64,000 nt of DNA, from positions 1,910,245 through 1,974,244 of the forward strand of contig RPFO01000392.1 of NCBI GenBank assembly GCA_009746045.1. The letters run 5' to 3'. Source of the stretch: Mesostigma viride. Its lineage: Eukaryota; Streptophyta; Mesostigmatophyceae; Mesostigmatales; Mesostigmataceae. Below are positions 31,534 through 45,100 of the stretch, piece by piece. The position numbers and the translations under genes were made by a program. Every line of letters starts with the position of its first letter. Position 1 is the stretch's first letter. The notes under the pieces are model-generated. The model searched no databases. It worked only from the letters and a program-made list of their open reading frames with translations, and had not been told where the DNA came from.

Positions 31534-34500
31534 CTAATATGGCTGGTAATAGTTTGGCGGCGATACTGGTGGCATTTGCGGCGGTGGGTACCCTGCAGGT
31601 GGTGGGTAACTCATGCCTACAGGGTATGGTGCAGCCTGGCCTGCAGCATCTAATGGGGGTGGTGGATACGGATAGGACGCAGCATATGTCGGAAATGGAT
31701 CCTGCGCCATTCCAAACATGTCAGGCGCCTCAGCTGCGCCAAATGCCCCCGGCGGAGGAGCCATGAAGGGGGGCGGCGGACCGCTGGGGTAGGAACCGGA
31801 GTCTGAAAACGCTGGCCCTGGCACATGGGGCCCCTGCAGATGGGTATCAAAAGGCAAGGATCCATGTATGGACATCCCAGGGGGGTGGGCCCAAAACTGT
31901 GGTTGCTGCGGCTGCTGCTGTTGCCGCTGCATTTCTTCGTACTTCTCCCTTGCCAACTGCTCCTGCAAGCGCTGTCGCTCAGCCTCCTCTTTCCGCGCCG
32001 CATCATCCCGCTTTATCCGCTCCTGGCGCCGCGTGTTTTCTTCCTGCCGCAGCTCCTCTGCCAACGCGATGGCCTTCTTGTGGTCCTCGTACACCTGGCG
32101 CGCCTTGAGCAACGTCGCAAACGTCTCCTCTGCGGCAATCTTGGCTGGGACAACCTGCGACCGTTGCAGCGGGGAAAAGGGGTGCCATTCGATGGTGGTG
32201 TCACTAGATAAGATTTCCAACCCCACCACATGCAAGGCCAGGTGGCGTCCCGGCAATGACACCTACGAAAAAGCTGCGTCCAGCGTCAACCAAACGGATT
32301 GATGACATACACATGGATGGAGGAGTTACTGCAGATTACCAAGGTAGAACTAAATTACCAAGGATTGATGAAATACCCATGGATGGAGGAGTTACTGCAG
32401 ATTACCAAGGTAGAACTAAATTACCAAGGATTGATGAAATGCCCATGGATGGAGGAGTCACTGCAGAATTCCCACTCCTGCCTTGCCTTTGTATTTGACA
32501 GGCATATTGTATTGCTGAACTAACCATAACCTTGAGAGAGATCCGTAAACAAAATAGAATTAAATTACCAAGGTAAAGACGTCACAGGATGGCATGGGCA
32601 AGGCACTCTTTACTGCACGCGAATCGATTAAGGGACTCCCAGCCAGCCCTGTGCGGCACCTGTGGCAGATCGAGCAGTGTCGGTAATATACCCTGACACC
32701 CTGCCCCTACCTTTGATAGCAGAGCTCTGCTGAAGAACTCTTCCCGAGCGGCCGCACGAATCATCTGCAGGCACCGACCATCCAAATTGCGACAGACAGG
32801 CCATGGAACGTCGCAAGGGGAGGATAGGATTACCGGGCGCCCTTGACAAGAGTATCAGTCGCCAGCAAAGCAACAAACGACATGGCGCAGACAGACGCTG
32901 TGGGTCATGCATATCAATCATATGCCATCGACGGTGCATGAAAGTTTCCTGCATCCCCAACATGTGCCAGTGAAGGTAAGAAAATGCCATTGTAGTACTC
33001 AAATAAGAGCACCATGCCCACTTCCATCCCAGCACCAGGTTGCACCATGTCACACAAGCACAAGCGACAGCTCAGGTAACTACTGGCATGACACGCACAT
33101 CATAACCATGTTAAAATAAACTGATATCTTGAGTCCAGCAAGTTGCTGTAATTCCCCAACATGGCTCGCCCCCCCGCCTGCATGGCTCAGGCAGCAATGC
33201 AATACCCAGGCAACGCCTCATCAGCCCAGCAGAGCCGCCGTAGGTCCATATACGCAACCACCCACCATTTCAGGTTTACCCAGCAGCCTTCATGTACATA
33301 CAAGAAATCTAAACACATCCACCGACCTTCACCCATCCCGCCAGGTCCAGCTTGCCGGCCTCAAGCGCCTCGTCCCCCTCGCTGTACTTGCGTTCCGCGT
33401 CCTCCTCCGCTTGCGCCAGCTGGCGACTCCTGCAGGGCCGCACAGGGTCACCGCACACAGCCGCACCGTGGGTCAGCGTTTAGTGTTTTCTGTTTGGATG
33501 AGCTAGGGATGTGCAAGACACACCAAGCCGTGGTCAACCCACGTTGCCTGGAACGCAGGGACACAGCTGCGTGAGAGTGGCATGTCCAGCAGGGAAGTGA
33601 ACAAACCACCCGACGGTCGCTGCGCTAAAACATATAGTAGTATATATATATTGTTGCTGCCATGGCTGCATCGCCACTCACTGTGTCGCCAGGGCATCCA
33701 CACGCTCCAGCGCCTTGGCCACCTCCTCCTCGGTCGGTGGCTTGGTCACTGCCTGGCTCGAAGCCTGCACCTGGCAACAACCGACGTGCCGTCATTGTAA
33801 CGCGAGGGGTGCCCTGGAGAGAGGTCAGGAATGCGACGTAGTGGGTCCCGTGAGGGCATTCGGGTGCTTTGATGCCATCTACACACAAATACAAAGGCAA
33901 GCCGTGATAACAACACCTGGACGATACCAAGGCACGTCATGGGCAGGGGAAGCATGGCGCATCGGCAACCAACTGCCTGAACAATGAGACAATAAGCTGA
34001 TGGTTTGATGCATCGCGTTTACAAAAAGGAAAAAAAAGGCATGTACGGAATGAGCATAAACCTGCGGGCAGCGGCCACAGGGTGTCAACGGCTCCCATGC
34101 AGCGCTCACGGCGGGCGCAAGTGGCTGTGGAAAGCCTACCACTGCGTTGAGCGCAAACTTACCTTTCACTTGGGACCTAAGGCCGCATACTCACCTTTTA
34201 TGAAGGGGCAAAATTTACTTTGGAACTACGTGCGCACGCACCTACCATTTGCTTGCCTGCCCCTTAAGAGGCTTGCCTGCCTGCCCCGTGGGAGGTGTGC
34301 CTGCCTGCCACTCATGGTACATACCTGAGAAGTTGTGCTGGGTTGGCGCTTGACCGACGCGGCAGCGGCATCGGGGGACACCCCTGGGGGGAGGGCGTAG
34401 ACGGGAGCCATTTCCTCGAACGCCACAATCATCTGTATGCAGGGAAGCAGCAGTGCCCGCGTGGCACCGCAGAGAACGACGAACGGATTGCATTGATGGC

Positions 34501-37433
34501 ACCCCCGAACGAAGTGCCTGTATGAGAAAGGTGCCGGGGACAGGGACTTTCTCTCGCAGGGTGTATCTTGGAGGTTACTTGACGATGTTTCAAGCAGGCA
34601 GTTTGACGATGTTTACTACGATGTCGCCTCCGTTAAAGCTTTTACAACGCTCGATGCCGATCCAGGAGGCCCCATGCATGGCTAAAAACGTCAATACCAT
34701 AACCACAGAAAATACAAGGGGCGGCAATAGCAAGGACAAGGGGACCCCCATCCGCTTCGTGGCCATTGTGCGGACAGGTGGCAGCCTCAGGGCGGACAAA
34801 TGACAGGTCTGTCGTGCGCAGTGACGCTCGTATGCCACCCCTCCACCAAGACATGGGGAAGTGAGGCTGCTTCCCTTCCACGGAGATCTCCCATTCCAAC
34901 CTCCTCGTGTCCCGTTCATATCAAAGGATGTCCTATCAAAGGATGTCATATCAAAGGATGTCATATCAAAGGATGTCATATCAAAGGATGTAATATCAAA
35001 GGATGTCATGTCAAAGGATGGCCAGCAGCGCCAACCACCCCACACGTGTACAGGCGAAAATGCACAGAAATCATGGCAGTGTCCATTAGCTACTAGCCAA
35101 GGCGGGTGACTGATCAAGTTGTATTACCCATCCCCCCATTCCCGCAGGCGGCGAGCCAGAGACCGCCGCGCACCCTCAGCAGGCGTGTGCAGTACGCATG
35201 TGTTGGCACACATGGCACTGCCTGCCTGGCTGGCCGTCATGGTGACACTCCCCTGTGTGGATGCACGCGTGTGCCTGCGGTTGGTTCTCATGTATTTCCG
35301 TGTCAAAGTTGGTCGTGTACATCTGCAGGTTTACGCGTGTACATCCTACCATGCAACCGGCTGCCTGCCATAAGGTCCAACGGGCAGCAGCCGAGGAGAA
35401 CACAAGCCCCGCATGCAATAACGGGCAACCCAAGCCCACACACGGCGATGGTGGACACTGGTGACCTCTTCATCCTGACAATGTGCGAATCAAGTCTCTC
35501 ATCAGGGTGGTGCCCCCCCACACCCTGGCACATGGTCGCAGGCGCCCAAGGCTTTGCAAGGCAACCTGGCACTTCAGCCAACACTATTTGCGTCGCATCG
35601 CCGCACCCCCCAAAACGCTCACCCACCTGTGCCAGGACAGGCACCAGGCCACCGCCGGCGCGGCCCATCCACTCCTGTGCGGCTGTGGCGCCCAAGAAAC
35701 GCCCGATGGGGGACACCAGCCGGTGGCGCGCGTTGAGGACCATCCCCTGGGCCGGGGTGACCCAGCACGCGGGTGGCTGGCGGGGGTATCCCTGGGGCAG
35801 CCGGATGCTCACCTGGCAGGGAGGCATGGCCAAGCCACCAACCACGCGAGACACTGGTGAGCGACGCTCTCCAAGAGAGAGACGGGAAGGTCGAACAAAA
35901 GACGGCGAATCGTGACATGTGCTGCTGTCACCTGACACGTCCAAACAATGGGTCCCCATAGGCAATGGTGCCCATGGGTCGAACAGGACCAGGCTGCGCA
36001 TTGCCCTTTAGGGTCGGGCCGTCTCGCATGGATCCTGAGAATGAATGCATGGCATCCTTCCAAGCCCATCTTGGACGAGCACATCACGTGTGGTGCTGCG
36101 CTAACGAAATGCCAGCAAGGGCATCGCCCGTTAAGTAAGCAGACAGGGAATCCAACGTCCTGTGCTTCGTGGAAAGAGGGGTAGGGGGAGGACAGGGGAA
36201 AGCGATGGAAGGATACACATACTCTCTACGCGAAGGCAGTGATGGCGGAAGTGATGGCATGACAGGGAGCTGGGGGAGGAGGAGGAGGAGGGGAGGGGAG
36301 GGGGAGGGGAGGAGGAGGAGGAGGAGGAGGAGGAGGAGGAGGAGGAGGAGGAGGAGGAGGAGGAGGAGGAGGAGGAGGAGGAGGAGGAGGAGGAGGAGGA
36401 GGAGGAGGAGGAGGAGGAGGAGGAGGAGGAGGAGGAGGAGGAGGAGGAGGAGGAGGAGGAGGAGGAGGAGGAGGAGGAGGAGGAGGAGGAGGAGGAGGAC
36501 AGCATTATCATTGACTGCCACAACAGCAGCGACAAAAAGAATGACGAAAACTGGTTTATTCTGCAGTCCATGTCCAGCTTCATCCGGTCTAATAGATAAA
36601 TAGCTTACCGGGATGTTGTATCGCGCGCCCTGGATGGAAATGGGCACCGTGCCCGACAAGGCGACCAGCTTGGAGGTACCGCTGCCAGCCACAGGCGCGC
36701 TGGTCGGCGGGGCCGCTGGTCCCTGGGGCCCCTGGGTCAGGCTTCCATCTGGAGGTCCATGCACCTCGTGGGCTTCAAGGCCGGGGAAGTTGGACACCGC
36801 TTCCAGCACATGAGTGGTAATGATGGCTTTGGATTCCTCGCTGGTACGGACAGCAAAACGTGGCCACCAGATTCGTGGAGTTGAAAGGACAGTAAAATAA
36901 AAAGGCAGATAGAAGGCACTGAAGGCTAACCACTACATAGGACCTCAGGACCCCCCAAAAAAGAAAACAGAATAGGCATGAAGCATTTTCTCCGAGTTCA
37001 GGAGGGCCTCTTTCAAGGGTGTCCCTGTCTGGGCACCCTAGGTTCGTAAAAGGAAAGGCATGCAACCTAATGAAGCGCAAAGGCGTGATGGGGAAACATA
37101 ACTCGGCAGCACACAAGGCTTGGTAAACTGCAGAAAGTACGGGTGCTACGCAGCGCACCTCATACAATCTAAAAGTACGTAATTTAATCTGACCCAGTTG
37201 ATAGAAAACGGACACGAGGCGTAAACACAACTATCAGGCCCGTCGAAAGTACGTGGATGAAGTAGCACATGCAACCTTGCTAAAAGCCAAGGAATGACTA
37301 GTCATACCTTGCAGCCTCGAAATGGCACGCCTATATTGAAAAATCATTTGGAAACTTACTCGTAGGCCTTTGTATAGGGAAGAATCTTGTGCAGAATTGC
37401 CGTGGTTTTTATACCACGATTCGCAGGATTCAT
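31534..37433 (-). CDS. ESCRT-I subunit Vps23/TSG101-like, eight exons, with long C-terminal extension
   Basis: Exons on the minus strand: 37433-37360, 36840-36609, 35812-35627, 34432-34325, 33770-33682, 33429-33327, 32764-32711, 32262-31534. All introns have GT-AG borders, and the exons total 1575 bp (524 residues plus stop) in one frame. Residues ~1-185 form a UEV domain, the catalytically dead ubiquitin-conjugase fold that binds ubiquitin: ALSGTVPISIQGARYNIP joins across intron 2 to VSIRLPQGYPRQPPACWVTP, then PVYALPPG. Residues ~205-282 are a short coiled coil and steadiness-box-like segment (EAGKLDLAGWVK, REEFFSRALLSK). The last exon adds 242 residues: a charged coiled coil, then a Pro/Gln/Tyr-rich tail. 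Vps23 sorts ubiquitinated cargo at endosomes. The start ATG at 37433 is the first that fits. Whether exon 8 belongs to this gene is inferred from phase and splice site. Confidence 0.85.
32312..32475. repeat. 66-bp tandem repeat in intron 7 of the Vps23-like gene
   Basis: CATGGATGG recurs at 32312, 32378 and 32444. The unit includes GAGGAGTTACTGCAGATTACC and TAGAACTAAATTACCAAGG. It is frame-compatible (66 = 22 codons) but lies between well-defined exons. Confidence 0.9.
34919..35024. repeat. 15-bp tandem repeat in intron 3 of the Vps23-like gene
   Basis: Seven units of ATATCAAAGGATGTC with few changes (TGTC to TGTA, ATATC to ATGTC). Confidence 0.9.
36280..36499. repeat. (GGA)n microsatellite in intron 2 of the Vps23-like gene
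   Basis: About 190 bp of nearly pure GGA after an irregular GGGGA prefix. In the transcribed (minus) sense it is a long TCC run, i.e. a large polypyrimidine tract inside the intron. Confidence 0.95.
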
Positions 37434-39194
37434 TATGGTCTCGATACACAGAAAACTTATGAAAGCATCCTTGGCAGCTCCAAATGTGTGGTGTCCTTAT
37501 AAAGACATCTCATTTGGCAAGCCGACGCAAGGGCGAGGGGGGGAGACGGGCGCCCAACTGCAGCATCAACCTCTTCATGTGCACGAATCAGGGCGCTGGA
37601 CTACTATACCGTTTTCAGTTTGGCGAATGCGAAGGCAAGCTAGGGTCTCCGATAGATAATGAATACACGCCACTGTATGAGGTAATTCCCATTTTACCAA
37701 AGGCAGTTTTTCTTCAATGAATCGCCCACGTCTGCAGTGCAGTAACTGGAGTGGTGCACCTTTTACTGCAGCTCCACCAGGTGACCAGACTTGGAGTGAT
37801 GTTTCTAATCAATAGATCCTATCTACGCATAATACGGTCGATATAATAATAATAGAAAAATATGTTTCTGAAGGACGAATAATCAATAACTCGATTACGT
37901 TCGCCTTTTCTGGTTAATGGTTATTGTATGCATTCATTGGTTTGTATTCGAGCTGCGCGACCTTCGGCAGTCGGGCGTCGGCACGTGAACTCTTGTATAA
38001 ACCACTACCAGTCTCTACCAGTACTGGGCCCACAGTGAACCATGTACCATCCGCCGCGCCGCGCCGTCCTGTGCGCGCCATGGCCAGCATCCGTCACGCG
38101 TCAGTATTCATGATTGTACATACTGTACTACTACGAGCTCATGTACGCTTGTACCTGTATGTGTGTACTGCTACGTTGGCACTAATGAAGAAAATTCGCG
38201 AGCGCCCAGTAAGCTTACATACAGTATGTAGTGCCCACACCACGGCCCGTTTTGTGGTAACCACACGCGATACGGCGATACCATGCCTGCCATTGGGGGT
38301 GGCGACGAAGTTGGTATTTTCACGGAAAATAATTTTTTTTTGCAGCTCAATATTGCTGTTTTCTTGAAACTTCCAGTGCGCTAATTGAACTGCCAGCAGC
38401 TTGCGACCACCGAATCTGCTATGCGCCCTGCAGTGAGAAGGCCTAGCAATGCCCATGAAACCGCGGTTTTATGTTGGCGACAAATGTGACCGTATCTCGG
38501 TGCCTTGAGGTGCAGTGTGGTGAAGAAACATGTTTTCTCGGTGGGCTCGTGTAATAGGTCACATGGCTGCTGTCCGCGATGCGACCGTTTTCGATTATGG
38601 TTCCGGACATGCGCACATGTCAACAGCTGCTGAGACATTTCGACGCCTGTGCGAAGGTAGGTGACGGAACACTCGGGTGTATGAGTGCCGTCCGGATGGA
38701 ATTGTTGTATGGATCCGGGTGGTGGGTATGGATATGCCCCACATGCTCTTTCAATTGCAGGTGCCGTGTCCATGCAGCGTAAAGTCGTTCCTTCACTCTT
38801 GCATGTCGACCACACCAACGCTTACACCATGATGAAGTAACGTTCCTTAGTTTGGTAGGGGTTTTAGCACTGCCGCATACGTGGGAGTCGGGTGTAATAT
38901 TTAATTGCGCTTGGCGGCGCCTGTGGCCGCGAAAATGTGGAACGAAATTCGACATGGCTGGGTTGGACATGGTTACATTGCATCAGTGAAGCTCTTGTAG
39001 GCGCAATCACAATGAACTGACGTCATGGATGGACGTGTCACGCATATGTAGAATTCTAGACGTGTATGTTTAAGTCTTTTCTGTCTCCCAGTGGCTTTAA
39101 GTACACGGTGAGCCATGCCCTTGTTCCTGCTGAGCTCTTCTATTCGTCCTGTCGCCGTATCTGCCTGGGTTGTGACCATGTGGCCCTGTGGCAG
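37434..39194. promoter_or_regulatory. Divergent intergenic region of the Vps23-like and SET-domain genes
   Basis: The two host genes are transcribed away from each other from this 1.76-kb interval. The first exon of the SET gene should lie here. Possible coding bits (for example the ATG at 38579 followed by a GTAGGT donor at 38658) do not have the phase needed for the exon at 39195, so no exon is assigned. No core promoter element could be fixed. Confidence 0.4.
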
Positions 39195-42100
39195 GCCTCC
39201 CCATCTACGTGGCCCAAACGGCCCATGCAGGCAGGGGTGTGTTTGCCCGTGATGACATCCCTGCAGGGACGCGCATCCACATGGCGATACCCGTGGTGCA
39301 GCACCCGACACATGCACACATCCACGAGGTAGGCCCGCCTGTGGCAAGGAACGTGTGCCCAATCCATAGTGTGTGAATGCCGTAGCCAGCATATGGTGGG
39401 CCTTGGTGCCGTGTGAGTGACCAGGACAAGGATGTTAACTATCTGTCCCTGCTGCTGAAAAAGATCGCTTGAAGCTATTTTTCTCTTGGAGTCTGGTTTG
39501 GTAATCGTGACGCGAACTACCGGTCCCTGCTGCTGAAAAAGATCGCTTGGAGCTATTTTTGTCTTGGAGTCTGGTTTGGTAATTGTGACGCGAAAACTGG
39601 GCTCTATCAGAAAGCATCTATTGGTCTGGAAAGCAGGAGATAACAGAACGTTACAGGCTGGCAAGGCGCTACATACCTGTACGTCTGTGTTGGCATTTGA
39701 AGGTATTACTCCCGAAGCAACCGGCCTTGGCAGGCATTGCAACGAGCCTTGATGGGCATTGCAGCAGACTTCATCAGACATGCATTGGCGGGCGGCAGCA
39801 TGCACACATGCTGAGCTGGTTTGCCAGATGACAAGGCCATTTTGGTTGGTGGAGGCCAGTTTGGGAGGGCCAGGTCGAAATGGCGCTGATTTTTTCCTAT
39901 TGACGGCCAAGGTGGACAGCGGTGCCCTGCGTGTGGGATGTTTCTGTCATATCCATGTCAGTCCAGTCAATTTTTTTTCTGAAGTGCAACCCTGCCTGTC
40001 TTCTCATTTGTCCCTGTCTCCCCCTCAGGTCCCTGTCTCCCCATCCTCGTCCCGCCCACCCTCCTTTAGTTTCATCACTCCTTGTAGCGTTGTCCTCTTG
40101 TCATGTCTATCATGATCGATAGTCCAATTGTAATGTTTGCTACAAACATGTGATCCTGTGGTAACGTCGCGGCGCCCCCCTGTCCTACCTTCCTGAGCCA
40201 GGCATGCTACCGCTGCCTGGCCCCCCTCCCCCTTGCCGCGCGGTCGGCCTCGATGAAAGCCAAGGCATCGCTCGCGGCCGCCAAGGGTGGGCGCGTGAGC
40301 ATGCATGAGTATGCGGCGTTCTGTGAACCGGGCCCGGGCGCGGGTCGCAGTTGTCGAGAATTGGCGCAGGTTGGTCAGCGCACAGTCCCGCACTTGCACC
40401 GACACGTCATCATGCGTGCGTGTTGGTCACGGCACAGTGGCACCCGAGCACATGCCGGCACCGACACAACGCCAATGGGTCTCATTACGTGCCCTGGACG
40501 TGTGGATTGTGGTGGTTGCACATGGCAGACTCCATGGCCCGGTACATGTATTCTTTGGATCAAAGGCGATCATGGCGGCGGATATCTGCCGTGTCATGTT
40601 AGGTTAAATCATGTTAGGTTTGGTTGGGGGCGTCAACAGTGATGCAACGCCCTCGTTTTTCATACGTCTGATCGAAATAGATTACATGAAGGCGTGACAC
40701 TACTACAGTAATGGTTAATGTTGCCAAGGAAGCTTGGCAGTTTTCATTCTACATCGAGAGCCACATCTAGGTGATAATGTTGCGGGGGTAGCTACAGCCT
40801 GCGCTGCTCCCTCCGGGGATGAAGGCACAGCTTACGGTGGCCTTGGCTGCACCCTCCTGTGATCGCTGGCCTCGGCAGCGGTGCATGCAGGCATGGCGGT
40901 AGTGTCCTGGCCACGTTGCCCATATCTGTGTCCACAGCGGCACGGACGTATGGCTGGACTTATGCTCGCGGTTCCATGTATGTCGCGCCAGAGTTGACCT
41001 TTTGGCGTTAGCACATGCTTGTTGCTCCACAAGCTGTGATTTCCCTCATTGTGTTGCTTGATCTAGAACTGCTGACCACGGCTCATGCCCCACGAGGTAT
41101 GCCTGTGCGTTTCTTCCCTTGGCATACCGCGCTAGACCCTGCAGGAGGAGTTTTTGGCCTCCGAGTCGAGCTTGGACCTCTCCGAGTTTGAACATTTCTG
41201 CAGGTGACGTACCTAGGCGGTTGTGGGTAGGGCCGGAGACGTTGCCCTACCTGTGGATGGATGGGCCCTACAATTGCCCAAGCCCAGGCAATGGTTGGTG
41301 TTTAAGGGCATTGTGCAGAATCGCAGACTCTTTTCCCGTGGCCGGATGCTGGGCCATCCTCACCATGACTTCAACACGTGGATAGGAACTACCAGCCACA
41401 ACAACTTGCGGATGGACGAATACCCACGGGCGTTTTCCCGTCCCAATAGTCCGGCTCATCTCTCAAGCCACGCCGGTTTGTTACGTTGGCTTCCTCTCGT
41501 GGGTGTTCCCAGTGGGCTCTCCTGCGTTGGGGTGTAGACATTCTAGTGTTGTGGCTGCCACTGAGGGGGATGAGCGGCTGCTGTTGCTGCCGTTGCCCTT
41601 GCTGCTACTGTCAGTCGTCGGCGGCCGCCCCTCCTGCGTGTGCCCTTTCGAACGCTGGCCTTGCTGACTAGGGGTCAGGAGCCAGCCCGCGCAGGTGCCC
41701 TCGTATGCTTTGGGGCTAGGTCACCCGCCTCTTCTGCCTAGTTAGTCTAGTGCAGTAGACGAAGAGCCGTATCTGCTAGGGTCGCATTCGTCCAGCCGCA
41801 GTCCTGGTACACTAACATACGCTAGTGCCTCCCACATTCTTGAGACTCTCAGCCCGTAAAGCTTCCAGTTATAGCTGTTTGTTAGGAGTGGTAATTTAAG
41901 ATCATGCATCTGGCCCATACATATCACACCATGCGTACACCCTATATAAAGATATGTTCGTATATGCCACAACTACATACATGAACACAACACCTTCCCC
42001 CACCACTGCACAACTGCAGTGGCATGGGAGCGGAGGAAGACGTGGCGCCCGCGGGGTAAGACAAGGCCGTTGATTAGACAGTCCATGACAACGTTGGGCA

Positions 42101-45100
42101 TGGTGGGACCAGATCATCACGAATTGTCAGGGAATTATGAAGGAGTCGCACCAGATGTGGCCATTACGTTGATGCTGCGACAACATTTTGCAACGGTCCA
42201 AAGTGCTTGCTAATCCTGGTGCTTGGTTGTGTGTAACTGTTGTTTCGCTGTGTCTCTGATGTGTTGTTGTTGTGTGGTTCCAATGCCATCATCGTGTGGT
42301 TGTTTTCCCTTGCTATGTCTCTGCTGTGTGCCCATATGTGTGCCATGGGTTCCTTCCTTTCCTCTCTTTCGGCATGGAAGGGGACGGGTGGGCGGGTGGG
42401 CGGGTGGGCGAGTGGGCGGGTGGGCGGGTGGGCGGGTGGGCGGGTGGGCGGGTGGGCGGGTGGGCGGGTGGGCGGGTGGGCGGGTGGGCGGGTGGGCGGG
42501 TGGGCGGGTGGGCGGGTGGGCGGGTGGGCGGGTGGGCGGGTGGGCGGGTGGGCGGGTGGGCGGGTGGGCGGGTGGGCGGGTGGGCGGGTGGGCGGGTGGG
42601 CGGGTGGGCGGGTGGGCAGGTGGCAGGCGGGTGGCAGGCGGGTGGGTGGGGTGGGTGGGGTGGAAAAGGCGTGCAGGCATGCTTGCATGCATGCGGGTGC
42701 CTGGATTGTTTCGTTCATTACTTCGCCTGCCTCTGTTGGGAGAAGCACAGGGTACACAATTTTGAGTAGCTACCCATGATGTGGGAGCATAGTTGGTGTC
42801 CTAGTGCGTTGTACGCTGTATTAGATCTGTGATGTGTGTTATCATTAGATCTGTGATGTGTGTTATCATTAGATCTGTGATGTGTGTTATCATTAGATCT
42901 GTGATGTGTGTTATCATTAGATCTGTGATGTGTGTTATCATTAGATCTGTGATGTGTGTTATCATTAGATCTGTGATTTGTGTTATCATTAGATCTGTGA
43001 TGTGTGTTATCAGCATGAGACACGTTGTGTACCTGGTTGGTCCAGTTGTCATTTCGTGGCCTATCCTTTCCGAATGTTGCACATGACCTCAAGGATCATG
43101 GTTGTCAGGGTTTTTTCAAGATGAACCGTCTTAAAATCTAGTTTTTGAGGCCTGGCATATGTGTCATTTGTTTCGGCTGACCTGCATGTCTTGGAGGGAC
43201 ACTCCAGGAGTTTCTTAGTGGTTGGTTCACTATCCAGGTGTAACTAGCTGTCTTTGCTTGTTGATGCCTGGAAAGAAAAAGTTTCATAATAATATAAGAA
43301 CTCCTGTTTATAACATAGCTCCTGGGGAAATTTTGGGCTTGGTTCGATGGGAAATTTCGCGTCGTGTAGACATTTATGATGACTAGAGCAGTATGCCCAG
43401 GCATTGTCAAGCACATCATCCCTGTCACCCTGTGGTTTTGTATATACTGTCTGTAATATCTGTGTGCACACTGTCAAGGGGAGTATCAAGGTTGGCTCAT
43501 TGCCCTTCCTGGGCGACCAACAGTGGACGGATGCCTCGGGTTGCCCCCATTGCACGGCCTGTGTGTTGCTGGTGTCGAGATCCGTTTTCTTTCCTGCTGG
43601 ATGTTTTTTTGCTGAAGCTGGTTGTTTGATTAGTCCATTACCCTTGTGGCTTGTTGCTTCCTGAAACGGAACTCCCCTCGGTGACATGTGCCTTTCTGGG
43701 ATTCCGTTTGTCGGGCGGGGCGCAGGCAGAAAGCGGCCAAGTATCCGCTGCTGGTGGCGCGCCTCGCCAATTTGTGCGCTCAAGGGGCGTCAGCGCCCGA
43801 TGCTCTATCTCACCTCAACTTTGTCAACCTGCCACACCCACCACCGGAGGAGGTACGTTTGTTTGCTGCACCGCCGAGCGCAGGGTGTGCTTGTTTTCGG
43901 GCAGGTTGCAGCCAACACAGATGGTCGCAGCTGATTGGGTGATGTCTGGTAGGGAGTGTTTCCATCTTTGCAGGTATCCAAGCGCACCAAGCTTGTCTGC
44001 CGTTGTTCATGGTATGGGCAATCAGCTGTTTCAACTTGTTGAAAGGCTGGAGATAGGATGAGGCGTCAAGGCTCTTCGGCGTTTACAACTGTTTATTCCT
44101 GCTTGCCTTTTAGGACAGCAGGCGCCTGCGCTTGGATGCCACAAAGTGCGATGATTGTGACTCATGCCAGCACACGCTGGGCTTCATGTTGTGCGCCTGT
44201 AGCCTGAGCTTGGTGTGCGAATTCGGTCTGTCTGCTTTTCCAGTTTGAAGACGGATTCAAGAGGTTGAGCTCGGCTGTAGACCGTCGTCCGGCGCTTCCA
44301 GACACTCGCAGTACTGCTCCCAAGCCTTCCACGAAGGGCGACGGTGGTGACCCCTTTGCATGTATCCTGCACAAAGCAGCCCCCCCCCCCCCCCCCCCCC
44401 CCGAAACAGATTTATGGCTTCTGTGGCTGCGTTATTTGGTGGTGGCCCTGCCTTTGAGTTTTTGCCACTTCCAAGTTGGCGTGACCCAGTTTCCCTGAAG
44501 GAAAATTCTGTAGCATGGCAACTACGGTCGAAAAGGGTAGTTGCCAGGAGCTCGCATGATCCAGGTTCTGGATTTCTGGGGATTGTATGTTTTCCCGTTC
44601 TTGCTGGTGGGTGACCATCCTCCCCCTACATGAAGAAAGAATAAGTTGCGTGGTGACGTGGCATTGCATCGATGCAGGGCTGCTTGCATTGGGGGACCTC
44701 GAAAGTTTTGTAAACTTTGGAGCAGCCGCTCTACTCCCATCATGTGTGGTTGGGTCACCAGGAGCCCATTGAGTTCTCTTCTGCTGGCTGTAGGTGCCAT
44801 GCGTAAGAATGTCTCCTGCCATATGGCCGTTGCCAAGGGTGCCCCAAGGTGTTTATGAGACCCCATTCCTGGTGTTGGTGCTATATGGGCTATGCGTATG
44901 CACCTTCCTGTTCCAGCACCACAACGTGCGTCCAGGTCACCCTGATGCGTTCCCCTTGCCCCGGCCATGGCTTTCCATGCTGGTCCGTCCTTGTTCAGAG
45001 CGATGATGTGGCCGCAGTATGGTGCAGAGTTGCCAGGCAAGGGGGGGGGGGTCAACTTTTGCTTCTAGTTAGTAGCTACCTATCCCTGCCCCCCCCCCCC

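Noticed and set aside
35106..35915. 269-codon plus-strand frame
   Set aside because: Lies opposite exon 3 and intron 3 of the Vps23-like gene; composition is that of an antisense shadow.
36084..36809. Poly-Leu, poly-Ser and poly-Arg frames
   Set aside because: GGA repeat in intron 2; only the Vps23-like exon part (36609-36840) is real coding sequence.
42164..42779. Repeat proteins of His-Pro-Pro-Thr-Arg-Pro-Pro-Ala type
   Set aside because: Octamer minisatellite inside an intron of the SET gene.
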